Assembly (NCBI GenBank): GCA_002415135.1
Contig: DIBY01000018.1
Span: forward strand, 186,001 to 250,000
Direction: 5' to 3'
From: Flavobacteriales bacterium UBA5040
GTDB taxonomy: Bacteria; Bacteroidota; Bacteroidia; Flavobacteriales; Weeksellaceae
Length of the DNA: 64,000 nt
In this document: piece after piece, positions 42,142 to 51,368 of the stretch
Layout of the letters: every line of letters starts with the position of its first letter
Position numbering within the stretch: the stretch's first letter is position 1
Program-made: the position numbers and the translations under genes
Notes under the pieces: generated by a model
What the model was told of the DNA's origin: nothing
The model's database searches: none
What the model saw: only the letters and a program-made list of their open reading frames with translations

Positions 42142-44757
42142 CTATTCTTCAGGAAATTCAAACAAGTCACCTATCGTTCCTTCTTCTGGAAAGTCTTCAT
42201 CTTTCACATCTTCATCAATAAAACTGATGTGACCTTCTGTGGATTCTACGGTGTCAAAACCTTCATGAATTTCTTCTTCGGGTTCTGGAATGATAATATT
42301 AATTGATTTTACTTTATCTTTTATAAATTGGTTTCCTATAGCCTTAATTCCTTTAACAGCGATGAATTCGTCGATGTTAATGATTTCCTGCTCTTTTTCA
42401 ACGCCTTTTACTTTGGCAAAATTAATTTCTGCCGTTGCATTATTTGAAACGATAATATTTTCAACAAAAGATTTAGGATGATCTGAAGGCATGAAATGTT
42501 GAACATTCGTATTGTTGTCCAGTAAGAATCTTTTGATAAAATAGATCTGCTTTTCTCCATCAAAATAAATGCAGGTGATCGGTTGATCAGGATTCCATTT
42601 TTCGAGAATTAAATATTCATCATCGAAGCGGTTGCTCAATTCAAAACTCACCAGCTTAGCTTCACCTTGAGCATTGATGGTCAAAATTTTATCATCACCT
42701 TTAAAAGTTCCGAGTAAAGTTCCTCTTGAATCCGCATTTAATCTTCGAACAGTATCATCAAACCAAATTTTTCTTGGAGCCAACGTCGAATGACCTTCTT
42801 CTTTCAAATCTACTTTTTTGATCGTGTATTTTGTCACTACATTTCCTTTGGAATCGCGACCTTTAATTGCCAAGTCAGTGAAATCGATATCAATTTTATT
42901 TTTTCTAACTCGGGCATTTGGTTTTAGCAAAACCGTCACCTTTTCGGCTTCACCATTAGGATTCGCAGAGAAATAGAGCATCTCAGAACCTTTTTTATCA
43001 GAAGCTAATTTGTAATCCGTATTCCTTGTTACTCCAGTTACTGAAAAGCGTTTCATATAGTATGGACCGTCTTTACCTTCGCGATAGATCATATTGTAAA
43101 CCGTACGCTTATCATTCTTTTTCCAAATAGCGACATGCTCAATGTTTTTACCGATAAAAGTTTTGGCTTCTACTTTAACCACTTTCATTGTTCCATCTTT
43201 TTGGAACGTAATAATATCATCAATGTCAGAACAGTCAAATAAATATTCGTCTTTTTTAAGAGAAGTTCCTACGAAACCTTCTTCCCAATTAACGTAGAAT
43301 TTCTCATTAGCGACCGCTACTTTCGAAGCATCGATCGTATCGAAAATTCTCAGTTCCGTTCTGCGTTCTTTTCCTTTTCCGTATTTCTTTTGAATATTTA
43401 CATAATAATCAATTGAATAAGGAATTAGATGTTCTAAATTATATTTTACCTGCTCGATCTTTCCTTCGAGTGCTTTTATATTTTCTTTAAATTTATCTAA
43501 ATCGAAACGTGAAATTCTTTTGATTCGAATTTCGGTTAATCTTAAAATATCTTCTTCAGTTACTGCTCTCAGTAAATGAGTTGTATGCGGTTTTAAACCT
43601 TCAGCAATGGTTGAAATCACTTCATCCCAGGATTCAACTTCCTCGATGTCGTGGTAAATTCGGTTCTCAATAAAAATTCTCTCCAAAGAAGAAAAATGCC
43701 AGTTTTCCTGCAATTCATGCAGTTCAATTTGTAGTTCTTTTTTAAGTAAAGAGACGGTGTGATCTGTATTTTGTCTAAGAATTTCAGAAACATTCAGGAA
43801 CATCGGTTTTTTACCGACAATCACACAGGCATTGGGTGAAATCGGAATTTCACAATCGGTGAACGCGTATAAGGCATCGATTGTTTTATCAGGAGAAACA
43901 TCATTAGCAAGAAAAATATTAATTTCTACCTGATCAGAAGTATTATCCTCAATTTTCTTGATCTTGATCTTGCCTTTTTCATTGGCTTTGATTACTGAAT
44001 CGATCAGATCGCTCGTATTTTTCCCAAACGGAAGTTCTGTAATGCAAAGCGTATTTTTATCTTTCTGAATAATTCTGGCTCTAGCACGGATTCTTCCGCC
44101 ACGTTCCCCATCATTATAATTCGAAACATCCAGCATTCCACCTGTGATGAAGTCGGGGAAGATCTGAAATTTCTTACCTTTTAAATGAGCGATAGAAGCA
44201 TCGATCAACTCATTGAAATTGTGAGGCATGATTTTGGTTGAAAGTCCTACTCCAATTCCCTCAACACCAGATGCTAAAAGAAGTGGAAACTTAACCGGCA
44301 GATCGATAGGTTCATTATTTCTGCCATCATACGATTTTGCCCATTCTGTAGTTTTTGGATTAAAGACCACTTCCAAAGCAAAAGGAGTAAGTCTGGCCTC
44401 AATATATCTTGCTGCCGCCGCCGAGTCTCCAGTGAAAATATTTCCCCAGTTTCCTTGCGTGTCAATCAATAATTCTTTCTGACCGATCTGAACCATCGCA
44501 TCGGTAATCGATGCATCACCGTGTGGATGGTACTTCATGGTATTTCCTACGACGTTGGCAACTTTGTTATATCTGCCATCTTCCAGCTCACGCATCGAGT
44601 GCATTATTCGTCTTTGAACAGGTTTGAAACCATCAAAAATAGAAGGAATTGCACGATCTAAAATTACATAAGACGCGTAATCTAAAAACCAGTCTTTGTA
44701 CAGACCGGAAACTTTTCTCAGGGATTCTTCCTGGTGATTCTCTTGCTCTTCCATCAA
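42142..44757 (-). CDS. parC: DNA topoisomerase IV subunit A
   Basis: The 871-residue type IIA breakage-reunion subunit has the WHD (RAIPSIFDGFKPVQRRIM), catalytic Tyr in AAARYIEARLT, QRDR region HPHGDASITDAM, a coiled-coil arm and a C-terminal beta-pinwheel; the tail is acidic. The pairing with parE rather than gyrB, plus the lack of a clean GyrA box, supports topoisomerase IV. At the QRDR the position of the fluoroquinolone-contacting serine is alanine (HPHGDA-S), while the aspartate is kept. It starts with a 4-bp overlap with the membrane-protein gene. Confidence 0.92.
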   Translation of the reverse strand: MMEEQENHQEESLRKVSGLYKDWFLDYASYVILDRAIPSIFDGFKPVQRRIMHSMRELEDGRYNKVANVVGNTMKYHPHGDASITDAMVQIGQKELLIDTQGNWGNIFTGDSAAAARYIEARLTPFALEVVFNPKTTEWAKSYDGRNNEPIDLPVKFPLLLASGVEGIGVGLSTKIMPHNFNELIDASIAHLKGKKFQIFPDFITGGMLDVSNYNDGERGGRIRARARIIQKDKNTLCITELPFGKNTSDLIDSVIKANEKGKIKIKKIEDNTSDQVEINIFLANDVSPDKTIDALYAFTDCEIPISPNACVIVGKKPMFLNVSEILRQNTDHTVSLLKKELQIELHELQENWHFSSLERIFIENRIYHDIEEVESWDEVISTIAEGLKPHTTHLLRAVTEEDILRLTEIRIKRISRFDLDKFKENIKALEGKIEQVKYNLEHLIPYSIDYYVNIQKKYGKGKERRTELRIFDTIDASKVAVANEKFYVNWEEGFVGTSLKKDEYLFDCSDIDDIITFQKDGTMKVVKVEAKTFIGKNIEHVAIWKKNDKRTVYNMIYREGKDGPYYMKRFSVTGVTRNTDYKLASDKKGSEMLYFSANPNGEAEKVTVLLKPNARVRKNKIDIDFTDLAIKGRDSKGNVVTKYTIKKVDLKEEGHSTLAPRKIWFDDTVRRLNADSRGTLLGTFKGDDKILTINAQGEAKLVSFELSNRFDDEYLILEKWNPDQPITCIYFDGEKQIYFIKRFLLDNNTNVQHFMPSDHPKSFVENIIVSNNATAEINFAKVKGVEKEQEIINIDEFIAVKGIKAIGNQFIKDKVKSINIIIPEPEEEIHEGFDTVESTEGHISFIDEDVKDEDFPEEGTIGDLFEFPEE

Positions 44758-45242
44758 CTATTATGCTCTCTCTTTTGTTCTTTATTATTCTTAATGACTT
44801 TGTTTAAAGAAAATTTCAAGTCATTCATCTCTTTTTTGGTTAAATAAGAAATATCATATCTTAAGGTAATGCCATGACCTTTTTTACTGGAGACTGTTAT
44901 GTACAATCTTTTCAAAACGATAACATTCATCACCTCATATTTCAGCAGCTTATATTTTGGAAATTCGTCACTTAAATTTTTATCTAAAAATAAAACAACA
45001 TTTCTATTTTTAAAATTTAAGGCTTCTCCGTCACTGTCATATTCAAAAATTTGCCGTCCTCGAGCATAAAATAATGCAGCACAGCAAAAGGGAACCAATA
45101 AAAACAACCACTGCTCCCAACCGAAGTAATCATAGATAAAATACTCCAGTATAAAAGCGGTTATTCCAAATATAAAAAGCATAATCACCAGTGTACTTAA
45201 AAAATTAAAGTATCCGGCTTTGTTTTTATTATTGAGTCTCAT
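44754..45242 (-). CDS. Hypothetical membrane protein between parE and parC
   Basis: The 162-residue protein has two membrane helices near the N-terminus (FLSTLVIMLFIFGITAF and WLFLLVPFCCAALFYA), then a cytosolic beta-rich region (NVVLFLDKNLSDEFPKYKLLKYEVMNVIVLKRLYITVSSKK). It has no family I recognise. It overlaps parC by 4 bp (ATGA type) and begins 26 bp after parE, so it should be translated with the topoisomerase IV subunits. The reason for a membrane protein in this operon is unknown. Confidence 0.75.
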   Translation of the reverse strand: MRLNNKNKAGYFNFLSTLVIMLFIFGITAFILEYFIYDYFGWEQWLFLLVPFCCAALFYARGRQIFEYDSDGEALNFKNRNVVLFLDKNLSDEFPKYKLLKYEVMNVIVLKRLYITVSSKKGHGITLRYDISYLTKKEMNDLKFSLNKVIKNNKEQKREHNS

Positions 45243-45268
45243 TGGTCTGTAGTAGTTTTTCTTTTCAT

Positions 45269-47161
45269 TTAGTTTTGTCCATTCTCAGTTTCAACTAAAA
45301 TCTCCTTTTTATCAATCTCAGGATCTTCCACGACTAAATTTTCAAGAATAAATAATTGTCGGTCTGGTGTATTTTTTCCCATGTAAAATTCGAGCAACTG
45401 TTCGATGGTTTGATCTTTTCCTAAAACAACCGGTTCTAGGCGAATATCTTTACCAATAAAATGTTTGAACTCATCTGGTGAAATTTCTCCAAGTCCTTTA
45501 AAGCGCGTAATCTCAGGATTTTTCCCTAACTCCTGCATCGCTTTCACCCGTTCTATTTCTGAATAACAATATCTGGTTTCCTTTTTATTTCGAACTCTGA
45601 ATAATGGTGTTTGCAAAATATACAAATGTCCATTTTTAATTAAATCCGGGAAAAACTGTAGGAAGAAAGTGATCATCAACAAACGAATGTGCATTCCGTC
45701 AACGTCGGCATCGGTGGCGATAATGACGTGATTGTAACGCAAATCTTCCAGAGAATCTTCAATGTTCAATGCTGCCTGCAAATAGTTAAATTCTTCATTT
45801 TCGTAAACTACCCGTTTGGTTAAACCATAACAGTTTAGCGGTTTTCCTTTTAAAGAAAACACGGCCTGAGTTTCGACATCACGTGATTTAGTGATGGACC
45901 CAGAAGCAGAATCCCCCTCGGTGATGAAGATCATTGTTTCTCCTTTGCGCAAAGCTTTTTGGTCGTTATAATGTTGACGACAATCGCGAAGCTTCTTATT
46001 GTGTAAAGAAACCTTCTTAGCTCTTTCGCGTGCTAATTTTTGAATTCCAGAAAGTTCTTTTCTTTCTCTTTCGGATATAATAATTTTACGATGAATCGCT
46101 TCGGCAATATCTTGATTTTGGTGCAAGAAATTATCGAGTTTATTTTTTAAGAAATTGGTAATGAAAGATCTAACCGTCTCCTTTCCTGGTTCCATTTCGT
46201 TGGAACCTAATTTGGTTTTGGTTTGAGATTCGAAAACGGGTTCAATTACTTTAATCGCAACCGCTGCAATAATCGATTTACGAATGTCTGCCGCTTCAAA
46301 GTTTTTATTAAAATATTCGCGAATCGTTTTCACATACGCTTCACGAAATGCATTTAGATGCGTTCCACCTTGAGTTGTATTTTGACCGTTGACAAATGAG
46401 AAGTAAGTTTCAGACTGTGATTTATCGGAATGCGTTATGGCAACTTCAATATCTTCATCTTTCAAATGAACAATCGGATAAATGATTTCACCTTCAATTT
46501 CTTCCTGAAGTAAATCTTTCAATCCGTTTTCTGAGAAGTATGTTTCGCCGTTAAAAACTATTTTCAAACCTGGATTCAGGTAGCAATAATTTTTTAGCAT
46601 TTTTTCGATGTACTCTTTTCTAAACTTGAAATGCGTGAAAATTGTCGTGTCGGGAATAAAGGTGATTTCAGTTCCGTTCCTGTCCGTAGACTCCACTTCG
46701 GTAAAATCTTCTGTAATGAGACCTTTCGAAAATTCCGCAATTTTTGCTTTCCCGTCGCGAATCGATTTTACTTTAAAGAATTCAGAAAGTGCATTGACGG
46801 CTTTGGTTCCTACTCCATTTAAACCTACTGATTTTTTAAAAGCCTTTGAATCATACTTTCCACCGGTGTTCATTTTAGAAACGGCGTCAACAACTTTACC
46901 CAAAGGAATCCCACGTCCGTAATCACGAACGATCGCTTTACCATCATCGATTTTAATTTCGATTCTTTTCCCAGATTTCATCACGAATTCATCAATCGAG
47001 TTGTCGATGATTTCTTTGAGCAAAATATAAATCCCATCGTCAGCCGAAGATCCATCGCCCAGTTTACCAATATACATTCCCGGTCGAAGTCGGATATGCT
47101 CTTGCCAATCAAGGGTTCTAATATTATCTTCGGAATAATTAACAGTAATGTTGTCGCTCAT
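45269..47161 (-). CDS. parE: DNA topoisomerase IV subunit B
   Basis: The 630-residue GHKL ATPase and TOPRIM subunit has an N-terminal LRPGMYIGKLGDG, DNSIDEF, GRGIPLG, GLNGVGTKAVNAL, then TOPRIM (ITEGDSASGS, DADVDGMHIR, RFKGLGEISPDEF). Length and the GEISPDEF end match ParE-type B subunits of Bacteroidota. It is first gene of parE-membrane protein-parC, with a -7 box 38 bp before the ATG. Confidence 0.94.
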   Translation of the reverse strand: MSDNITVNYSEDNIRTLDWQEHIRLRPGMYIGKLGDGSSADDGIYILLKEIIDNSIDEFVMKSGKRIEIKIDDGKAIVRDYGRGIPLGKVVDAVSKMNTGGKYDSKAFKKSVGLNGVGTKAVNALSEFFKVKSIRDGKAKIAEFSKGLITEDFTEVESTDRNGTEITFIPDTTIFTHFKFRKEYIEKMLKNYCYLNPGLKIVFNGETYFSENGLKDLLQEEIEGEIIYPIVHLKDEDIEVAITHSDKSQSETYFSFVNGQNTTQGGTHLNAFREAYVKTIREYFNKNFEAADIRKSIIAAVAIKVIEPVFESQTKTKLGSNEMEPGKETVRSFITNFLKNKLDNFLHQNQDIAEAIHRKIIISERERKELSGIQKLARERAKKVSLHNKKLRDCRQHYNDQKALRKGETMIFITEGDSASGSITKSRDVETQAVFSLKGKPLNCYGLTKRVVYENEEFNYLQAALNIEDSLEDLRYNHVIIATDADVDGMHIRLLMITFFLQFFPDLIKNGHLYILQTPLFRVRNKKETRYCYSEIERVKAMQELGKNPEITRFKGLGEISPDEFKHFIGKDIRLEPVVLGKDQTIEQLLEFYMGKNTPDRQLFILENLVVEDPEIDKKEILVETENGQN

Positions 47162-47198
47162 ATTTTGATAGAAACTGCTTTATAAAATCAGTAACTCA

Positions 47199-47206
47199 CA
47201 AAAATA
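47199..47206 (-). promoter_or_regulatory. -7 box of parE
   Basis: TATTTTTG on the minus strand; no TTG at -33 distance. Confidence 0.45.
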
Positions 47207-47329
47207 GTGAAAGGAAACTGATTTCTAAAATTTTGTGGAAAAGTTTATGGTAACTTTCTCGTTTTAATGAAATTAGGACGTGGAACTTGACTTTGAAATA
47301 CTTTTTTACTAAAATTTCAATCTTTTGAC

Positions 47330-47875
47330 TTAAAAACGATTAATCCAGGTTGCAAAAGCTTCCAGAAAAGTTTTCATGAATTTTTCAGTTTTCTCATCAA
47401 CGGTAACGCCATCTTCCAGTAATTTATCTTTGATCTGACCAATGTACGCTTCAGGTTGTTGCATCATCGGAATATTTAAAGAAACTGCAGCTTCGCGAAT
47501 CGTTTGATTGGCTCCTAACCCACCGATTGCTCCTGGACTTACTGTAGCAACTGCACCAGGTTTTCCTTTCCATGAGTTTAGTTTTGGAGGACGTGCCCCG
47601 ATTTCCATTGCATTTTTTAAAACACCTGGAATGGTTCGGTTGTATTCTGGAGATACGAATAAAAACGCATCAGCATCATCGAGTTGCTTTTTATAATCAA
47701 GCCATTCTTGAGGCGGATTGCTTTCTATATCTTCATTAAAAAAAGAAAGATCTTTAATTTCAACGATTTCTAACTTTAAATTTTCTGGAGCGAGGCGAAT
47801 GAATTCATTGGCTACTTTTCTGTTAAAAGATTCCTTACGTAAACTCCCAACGATTATGGCTACTTTTTTCTGCAT
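47330..47875 (-). CDS. NAD(P)H-dependent FMN reductase
   Basis: The 181-residue flavodoxin-like protein has phosphate loop GSLRKESFNRKVA, then SPEYNRTIPGVLKNAMEIGARPP and GAIGGLGANQTIREAAVSLNIPMM. These are motifs of the chromate/azo/quinone-reductase family of small FMN reductases; the physiological substrate is uncertain. It has no clear -7 box or terminator in the flanks. Confidence 0.88.
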   Translation of the reverse strand: MQKKVAIIVGSLRKESFNRKVANEFIRLAPENLKLEIVEIKDLSFFNEDIESNPPQEWLDYKKQLDDADAFLFVSPEYNRTIPGVLKNAMEIGARPPKLNSWKGKPGAVATVSPGAIGGLGANQTIREAAVSLNIPMMQQPEAYIGQIKDKLLEDGVTVDEKTEKFMKTFLEAFATWINRF

Positions 47876-47963
47876 CTATTTATTTTTGATTTAAAGGTAA
47901 AGATAATGGTTCTAAAACTATTTTTTTGATTTTTCAGCAAGAAAAAGTTCATTTTTTAAAACT

Positions 47964-47992
47964 AAAAAAGTGAAAGAATTAACTTTCACTTT
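47964..47992 (-). terminator. Terminator of the T9SS adhesin-like gene
   Basis: A 10-bp stem AAAGTGAAAG/CTTTCACTTT, with a T-run on the minus strand. Confidence 0.8.
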
Positions 47993-48018
47993 AATAATCT
48001 TGGATCTTATCGAACAAT

Positions 48019-48816
48019 TTATTTTTTGATGAATTTTCTAGAGATCACGTTATTCCCACTGTAAATGTTGATGATATATTGTCCGGCAGAAAGGTTTCTA
48101 ACATCGATGTCTGCAGAAGAAGTTTCCTTGACTTTTTTTCCACTCATATCGAAAATACGAACCGTCTGTAATTCTTTTACGTTTTGAATTTTAATAAAAT
48201 CTGAAGTTGGATTTGGATAAATTGAAACCTCAGTCTTTTCAGAATCTGAAACTCCTAAAGCACTTTGTGTAACCTTCACATCATCAATTCCGATATAGAA
48301 AATATCTTCACATTCATAATGCCTGAAGACTAATTTCACCTCTTGTCCTTTGTACGCAGAAATGTCAACATTAACCACTTTCGCAGCTAAAAGGTAACCG
48401 GCATCTAAAGTTTCTTGAAAAACCGGCGTTTCCGAACCAGTAAATGTGGCTGTTGCAGGAATTACATAAACCGCATAATGCTCGTCGAACAATTCGTCGT
48501 CACCGGCTGCAACTTTAAAAGACAGTTCTAAATTTCCTGTTGTCGGTAGTGTAATTGCTGGACTTGTCAATGTATTGTCGGGCGTAAATGCTTCAAAATA
48601 CCATGAAAAAGAAGCTGCGAAATATCCTTGAAACGAATCAACTTCGTTCAGTGCTGCATCTAAGAATTCCCACGTGTCAGCATCACCATCACGATCTCCA
48701 ATGGTCCACGCAGCTCTTGCTGCCGGCGATTCAAAATCTTCCTGAAAAACAGTTGTTTGTCCGTAATAAAAAGCTCCTAATCCTAAGGTCGAAGCCAAAA
48801 GTAATTTTTTAATCAT
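48019..48816 (-). CDS. T9SS-sorted choice-of-anchor/cleaved-adhesin-like protein
   Basis: The start is placed at the second of two adjacent ATGs (48819, 48816), because a perfect promoter (48832-48862) covers the ATG at 48834. This gives signal peptide MIKKLLLASTLGLGAFYYGQ and about 265 residues. The body (VFQEDFESPAARAAWTIGDRDGDADTWEF, then SPAITLPTTGNLELSFKV and IGIDDVKV) is a beta-jellyroll of the choice-of-anchor J/cleaved-adhesin type. The last 75 residues are a type A T9SS signal (VSIYPNPTSDFIKI to RKFIKK). It is a small exported protein of unknown ligand. Confidence 0.85.
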   Translation of the reverse strand: MIKKLLLASTLGLGAFYYGQTTVFQEDFESPAARAAWTIGDRDGDADTWEFLDAALNEVDSFQGYFAASFSWYFEAFTPDNTLTSPAITLPTTGNLELSFKVAAGDDELFDEHYAVYVIPATATFTGSETPVFQETLDAGYLLAAKVVNVDISAYKGQEVKLVFRHYECEDIFYIGIDDVKVTQSALGVSDSEKTEVSIYPNPTSDFIKIQNVKELQTVRIFDMSGKKVKETSSADIDVRNLSAGQYIINIYSGNNVISRKFIKK

Positions 48817-48831
48817 CATATAAGTTTGACA

Positions 48832-48862
48832 CAAATATACAAATTGAAAATTATTTGATCAA
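48832..48862 (-). promoter_or_regulatory. Promoter of the T9SS adhesin-like gene
   Basis: On the minus strand: TTG (48862-48860), 20 bp, TATATTTG (48839-48832). The transcript would have only a few leader bases before the ATGATG. Confidence 0.8.
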
Positions 48863-48890
48863 ATCATTCAAAATATCACTATAGTTTATC

Positions 48891-48920
48891 AAAAAAAAAG
48901 CGGACCTTATTAAGTCCGCT
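48891..48920 (-). terminator. Terminator of ychF
   Basis: A 7-bp stem AGCGGAC/GTCCGCT with a long T-run on the minus strand. Confidence 0.8.
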
Positions 48921-48951
48921 CTATTTTATTACTGATCTGCTTTTAGTTTAA

Positions 48952-50043
48952 TTAAACATTAAATCTAAAGTTCATCATATCACCATCCTGTACGATATAT
49001 TCTTTTCCTTCAACAGATAATTTTCCAGCTTCTTTTACTTTAGCTTCAGAGCCGAATTTTAAGAAATCTTCATATTTAATTACTTCTGCACGGATAAATC
49101 CTTTTTCGAAATCAGTATGAATAACGCCAGCAGCTTGTGGTGCAGTCCAACCGCGACCAATAGTCCAGGCCCGAACTTCTTTTACACCAGCCGTGAAGTA
49201 AGTCTGTAATTTCAATAAATCGTAGGCTTTTCTAATCAATCGGTTTACACCAGGTTCTGTTAAACCTAATTCATCCAAGAACATTTCGCGTTCTTCGAAA
49301 GTTTCTAATTCGTTGATATCAGCTTCGATCTGAGCGGCTAAAACAACAACTTCTGCGTTTTCTTTGGCAGCCATTTCTTCAATTTTGGCAATCCATTCAT
49401 TTCCGTTTTTAATTGAATTTTCATCAACGTTACAAACGTAAAGAACTGGTTTGTTCGTTAACAACTGAACATCTGAAATGATTTCAGTAGAAAAATCATC
49501 CATTGGAAATTCACGCGCGTTGTTCCCTTCCTCCACAAATTTCTGTAAATTAAGAAGTGTTTCGTAAGTCATCACATCATCTTTTTTACCGGATTTAATG
49601 AATTTCTTCGCTTTCTCAACTGACTTTGCTAAGGTTTCAATATCTTTCAACTGAAGTTCAATATCGATAATTTCTTTATCTCTGATCGGATCTACGGTTC
49701 CCTCAACGTGAATAATATTTCCGTCTTCGAAACATCTTAAAACATGAATAATTGCTTCACATTCTCTAATATTTGCGAGGAATTTATTTCCTAAACCTTC
49801 TCCTTTACTGGCACCTTTTACCAAACCTGCAATATCTACGATCTCGACTACAGCTGGTAAAACTCTTTCCGGTTTTACTAATTTTTCCAATTCAAACAAA
49901 CGCTCATCCGGCACAGAAACGGTTCCGATATTGGGTTCGATCGTACAGAATGGATAGTTGGCAGATTGCGCTTTGGCGTTGCTTAAACAGTTAAAAAGGG
50001 TTGACTTACCTACATTGGGTAAACCTACAATTCCACATTTCAT
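48952..50043 (-). CDS. ychF: Redox-regulated ATPase YchF
   Basis: The 363-residue Obg-family nucleotide hydrolase binds ATP rather than GTP. G1 GLPNVGKSTLF, G3 DIAGLVKGASKGEGLGNKFL, and the G4 motif reads NVDE in place of NKxD, the expected ATP-specific change. A helical arm and TGS domain (TYFTAGVKEVRAWTIGRGWTAPQAAG) end the protein. It acts on ribosome-associated stress responses in other bacteria. Confidence 0.95.
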   Translation of the reverse strand: MKCGIVGLPNVGKSTLFNCLSNAKAQSANYPFCTIEPNIGTVSVPDERLFELEKLVKPERVLPAVVEIVDIAGLVKGASKGEGLGNKFLANIRECEAIIHVLRCFEDGNIIHVEGTVDPIRDKEIIDIELQLKDIETLAKSVEKAKKFIKSGKKDDVMTYETLLNLQKFVEEGNNAREFPMDDFSTEIISDVQLLTNKPVLYVCNVDENSIKNGNEWIAKIEEMAAKENAEVVVLAAQIEADINELETFEEREMFLDELGLTEPGVNRLIRKAYDLLKLQTYFTAGVKEVRAWTIGRGWTAPQAAGVIHTDFEKGFIRAEVIKYEDFLKFGSEAKVKEAGKLSVEGKEYIVQDGDMMNFRFNV

Positions 50044-50142
50044 ATCTTTAGTTCAAAGTTTATAAATCAAGGTTTAAAGTCGTCCTTAAACCCATTAAAT
50101 TCAGAGTTGGCAAAGATAAAGATTTTGAGTGAGTTATGGACT

Positions 50143-50174
50143 AAAAAAATCTGCCCTTTTTGAGAGCAGATTTT
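50143..50174 (-). terminator. Terminator of the ferritin gene
   Basis: A 9-bp stem AAAATCTGC/GCAGATTTT with a T-run on the minus strand. Confidence 0.75.
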
Positions 50175-50193
50175 GAGTCTATATGTAAAAATC

Positions 50194-50745
50194 TTACGGA
50201 TTTTCTGACGTCGCATTTCTAGCCAGTTCAGCATCGTCTGCCGATTTTCCGAGATCTTTATCTAAATTAAATAATGATTCATCTGTAGCCCGGTCTCCAC
50301 CTGCGATTTTAAGTTTGTCGATAAGATCCATCGCTAAAGTCTCTTCTTCAATCTGTTCTTTAACAAACCACTGTAAGAAATTCCAGGTTGCCCAATCTTT
50401 TTCTTCAAAAGCCATCGTAACCAAATTGTATATTTTTTCTGTATTTTCAACCTCATGTTTAAATACAAGATTGAAACATTCTGTTAAGTTTTGAGGATCT
50501 TTATCTGCAGCTTTTAAAGAAGTTACGGTAGGTTTTCCGCCTCTGTTTAAAATATATTGCATGAATTTAATGGCGTGGTTTCTTTCTTCTAATGAATGAC
50601 GTAACAAAAAATTTCCGATGCCGTCGTATCCTAAATCAGTTGCCCAAATTCCGTAAGATAAATAAGTGTGAGACTGAAATAATTCAACATTCATTTGTGT
50701 ACTCAACGCTTGTTCAAGTGTTGACGAAAGTCTTTTAGTATCCAT
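50194..50745 (-). CDS. Ferritin
   Basis: The 183-residue four-helix iron-storage protein has ferroxidase ligands in NVELFQSHTYLSYG, SLEERNHAIKFMQYIL and FVKEQIEEETLAMDLI. It stores iron as ferrihydrite in a 24-mer cage. An acidic tail after residue 155 (GGDRATDESLFNLDKDLGKS) is unlike E. coli FtnA but seen in flavobacterial ferritins. No clean promoter was found. A TATTCTTG-like sequence (50778-50785, minus strand) is one base off the -7 consensus. Confidence 0.93.
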   Translation of the reverse strand: MDTKRLSSTLEQALSTQMNVELFQSHTYLSYGIWATDLGYDGIGNFLLRHSLEERNHAIKFMQYILNRGGKPTVTSLKAADKDPQNLTECFNLVFKHEVENTEKIYNLVTMAFEEKDWATWNFLQWFVKEQIEEETLAMDLIDKLKIAGGDRATDESLFNLDKDLGKSADDAELARNATSENP

Positions 50746-50934
50746 AATTAAAATTTTAATGATTGTATTTTAAAGAGCAAGAATAATTCCTTTGTGCCAT
50801 TCTTCTGTTATTTTAAGGATTTTTTAACGAAAACCTCTTTATCAATTTATTTTCAGATGACTGTAATCCTCTTTTTCAGTCTAAATTTACAAATAATTAT
50901 ATTGATAATCAGGTCGATATAAAAAATTTAGCAT

Positions 50935-50956
50935 TATCACTAAAAAAATAGTTGTA
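50935..50956. promoter_or_regulatory. Candidate BlaI operator 1
   Basis: TATCACTA-N6-TAGTTGTA, with the same arm length and spacing as operator 2 and six of eight matching right-arm bases. It covers the -33 TTG of the blaI-type promoter. Confidence 0.5.
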
Positions 50957-50981
50957 CAGTAAAAATTAAATTCTACATTTG
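50952..50981 (+). promoter_or_regulatory. Promoter of the BlaI/BlaR1-type operon
   Basis: TTG (50952-50954), 19 bp, TACATTTG (50974-50981). Confidence 0.75.
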
Positions 50982-51003
50982 TATCACTAAATAAATAGTG
51001 ATA
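50982..51003. promoter_or_regulatory. Candidate BlaI operator 2
   Basis: A perfect palindrome TATCACTA-N6-TAGTGATA covers the transcription start and the first base of the ATG, as expected of an autorepressor site. Confidence 0.65.
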
Positions 51004-51368
51004 TGCAAGTTACTCAATTAACAAAATCGGAAGAACAGGTAATGCAATATCTGTGGGACTTAGAAAAAGCCTTCCTAAAAGATATTCTCGAATTATTTCC
51101 GGAACCTAAACCACACACCAATACCGTGTCTACGATTTTAAAAGTTTTAAAAGACAAAGATTTTGTCGATTATGAAGTTTTCGGCAGACAGCATAAGTAT
51201 TTCCCTTTAGTCTCCAAAGAAAAATACAGCGGAAAATCGATGCAGAGTTTGGTGAAAAATTATTTCGAAGGATCTTATAAAAACGCGGTTTCTTTCCTGG
51301 TTGAGAAAAATGAAATGAGCGTTGAAGATCTTGAAATGCTCTTAAATGAACTTAAAAATAAAGACTGA
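51003..51368 (+). CDS. BlaI/MecI-family transcriptional repressor
   Basis: The 121-residue winged-helix protein reads TKSEEQVMQYLWDLEKAFLKDILELFPEPKPHTNTVSTILKVLKDKDFVDYEVFGRQHKYFPLVS in outline, with a C-terminal dimerisation helix. BlaI-type repressors are inactivated after a partner M56 protease senses a signal. Its stop overlaps the ATG of that partner by one base (51368), so both are translated from one mRNA. Operator-like palindromes flank its promoter, pointing to self-regulation. Confidence 0.92.
   Translation: MQVTQLTKSEEQVMQYLWDLEKAFLKDILELFPEPKPHTNTVSTILKVLKDKDFVDYEVFGRQHKYFPLVSKEKYSGKSMQSLVKNYFEGSYKNAVSFLVEKNEMSVEDLEMLLNELKNKD

Noticed and set aside
48870..48890. TATCACTA followed by TAGTTTAT as a third BlaI-type operator
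   Set aside because: The arms touch with no 6-base spacer, and no suitably oriented promoter lies there.
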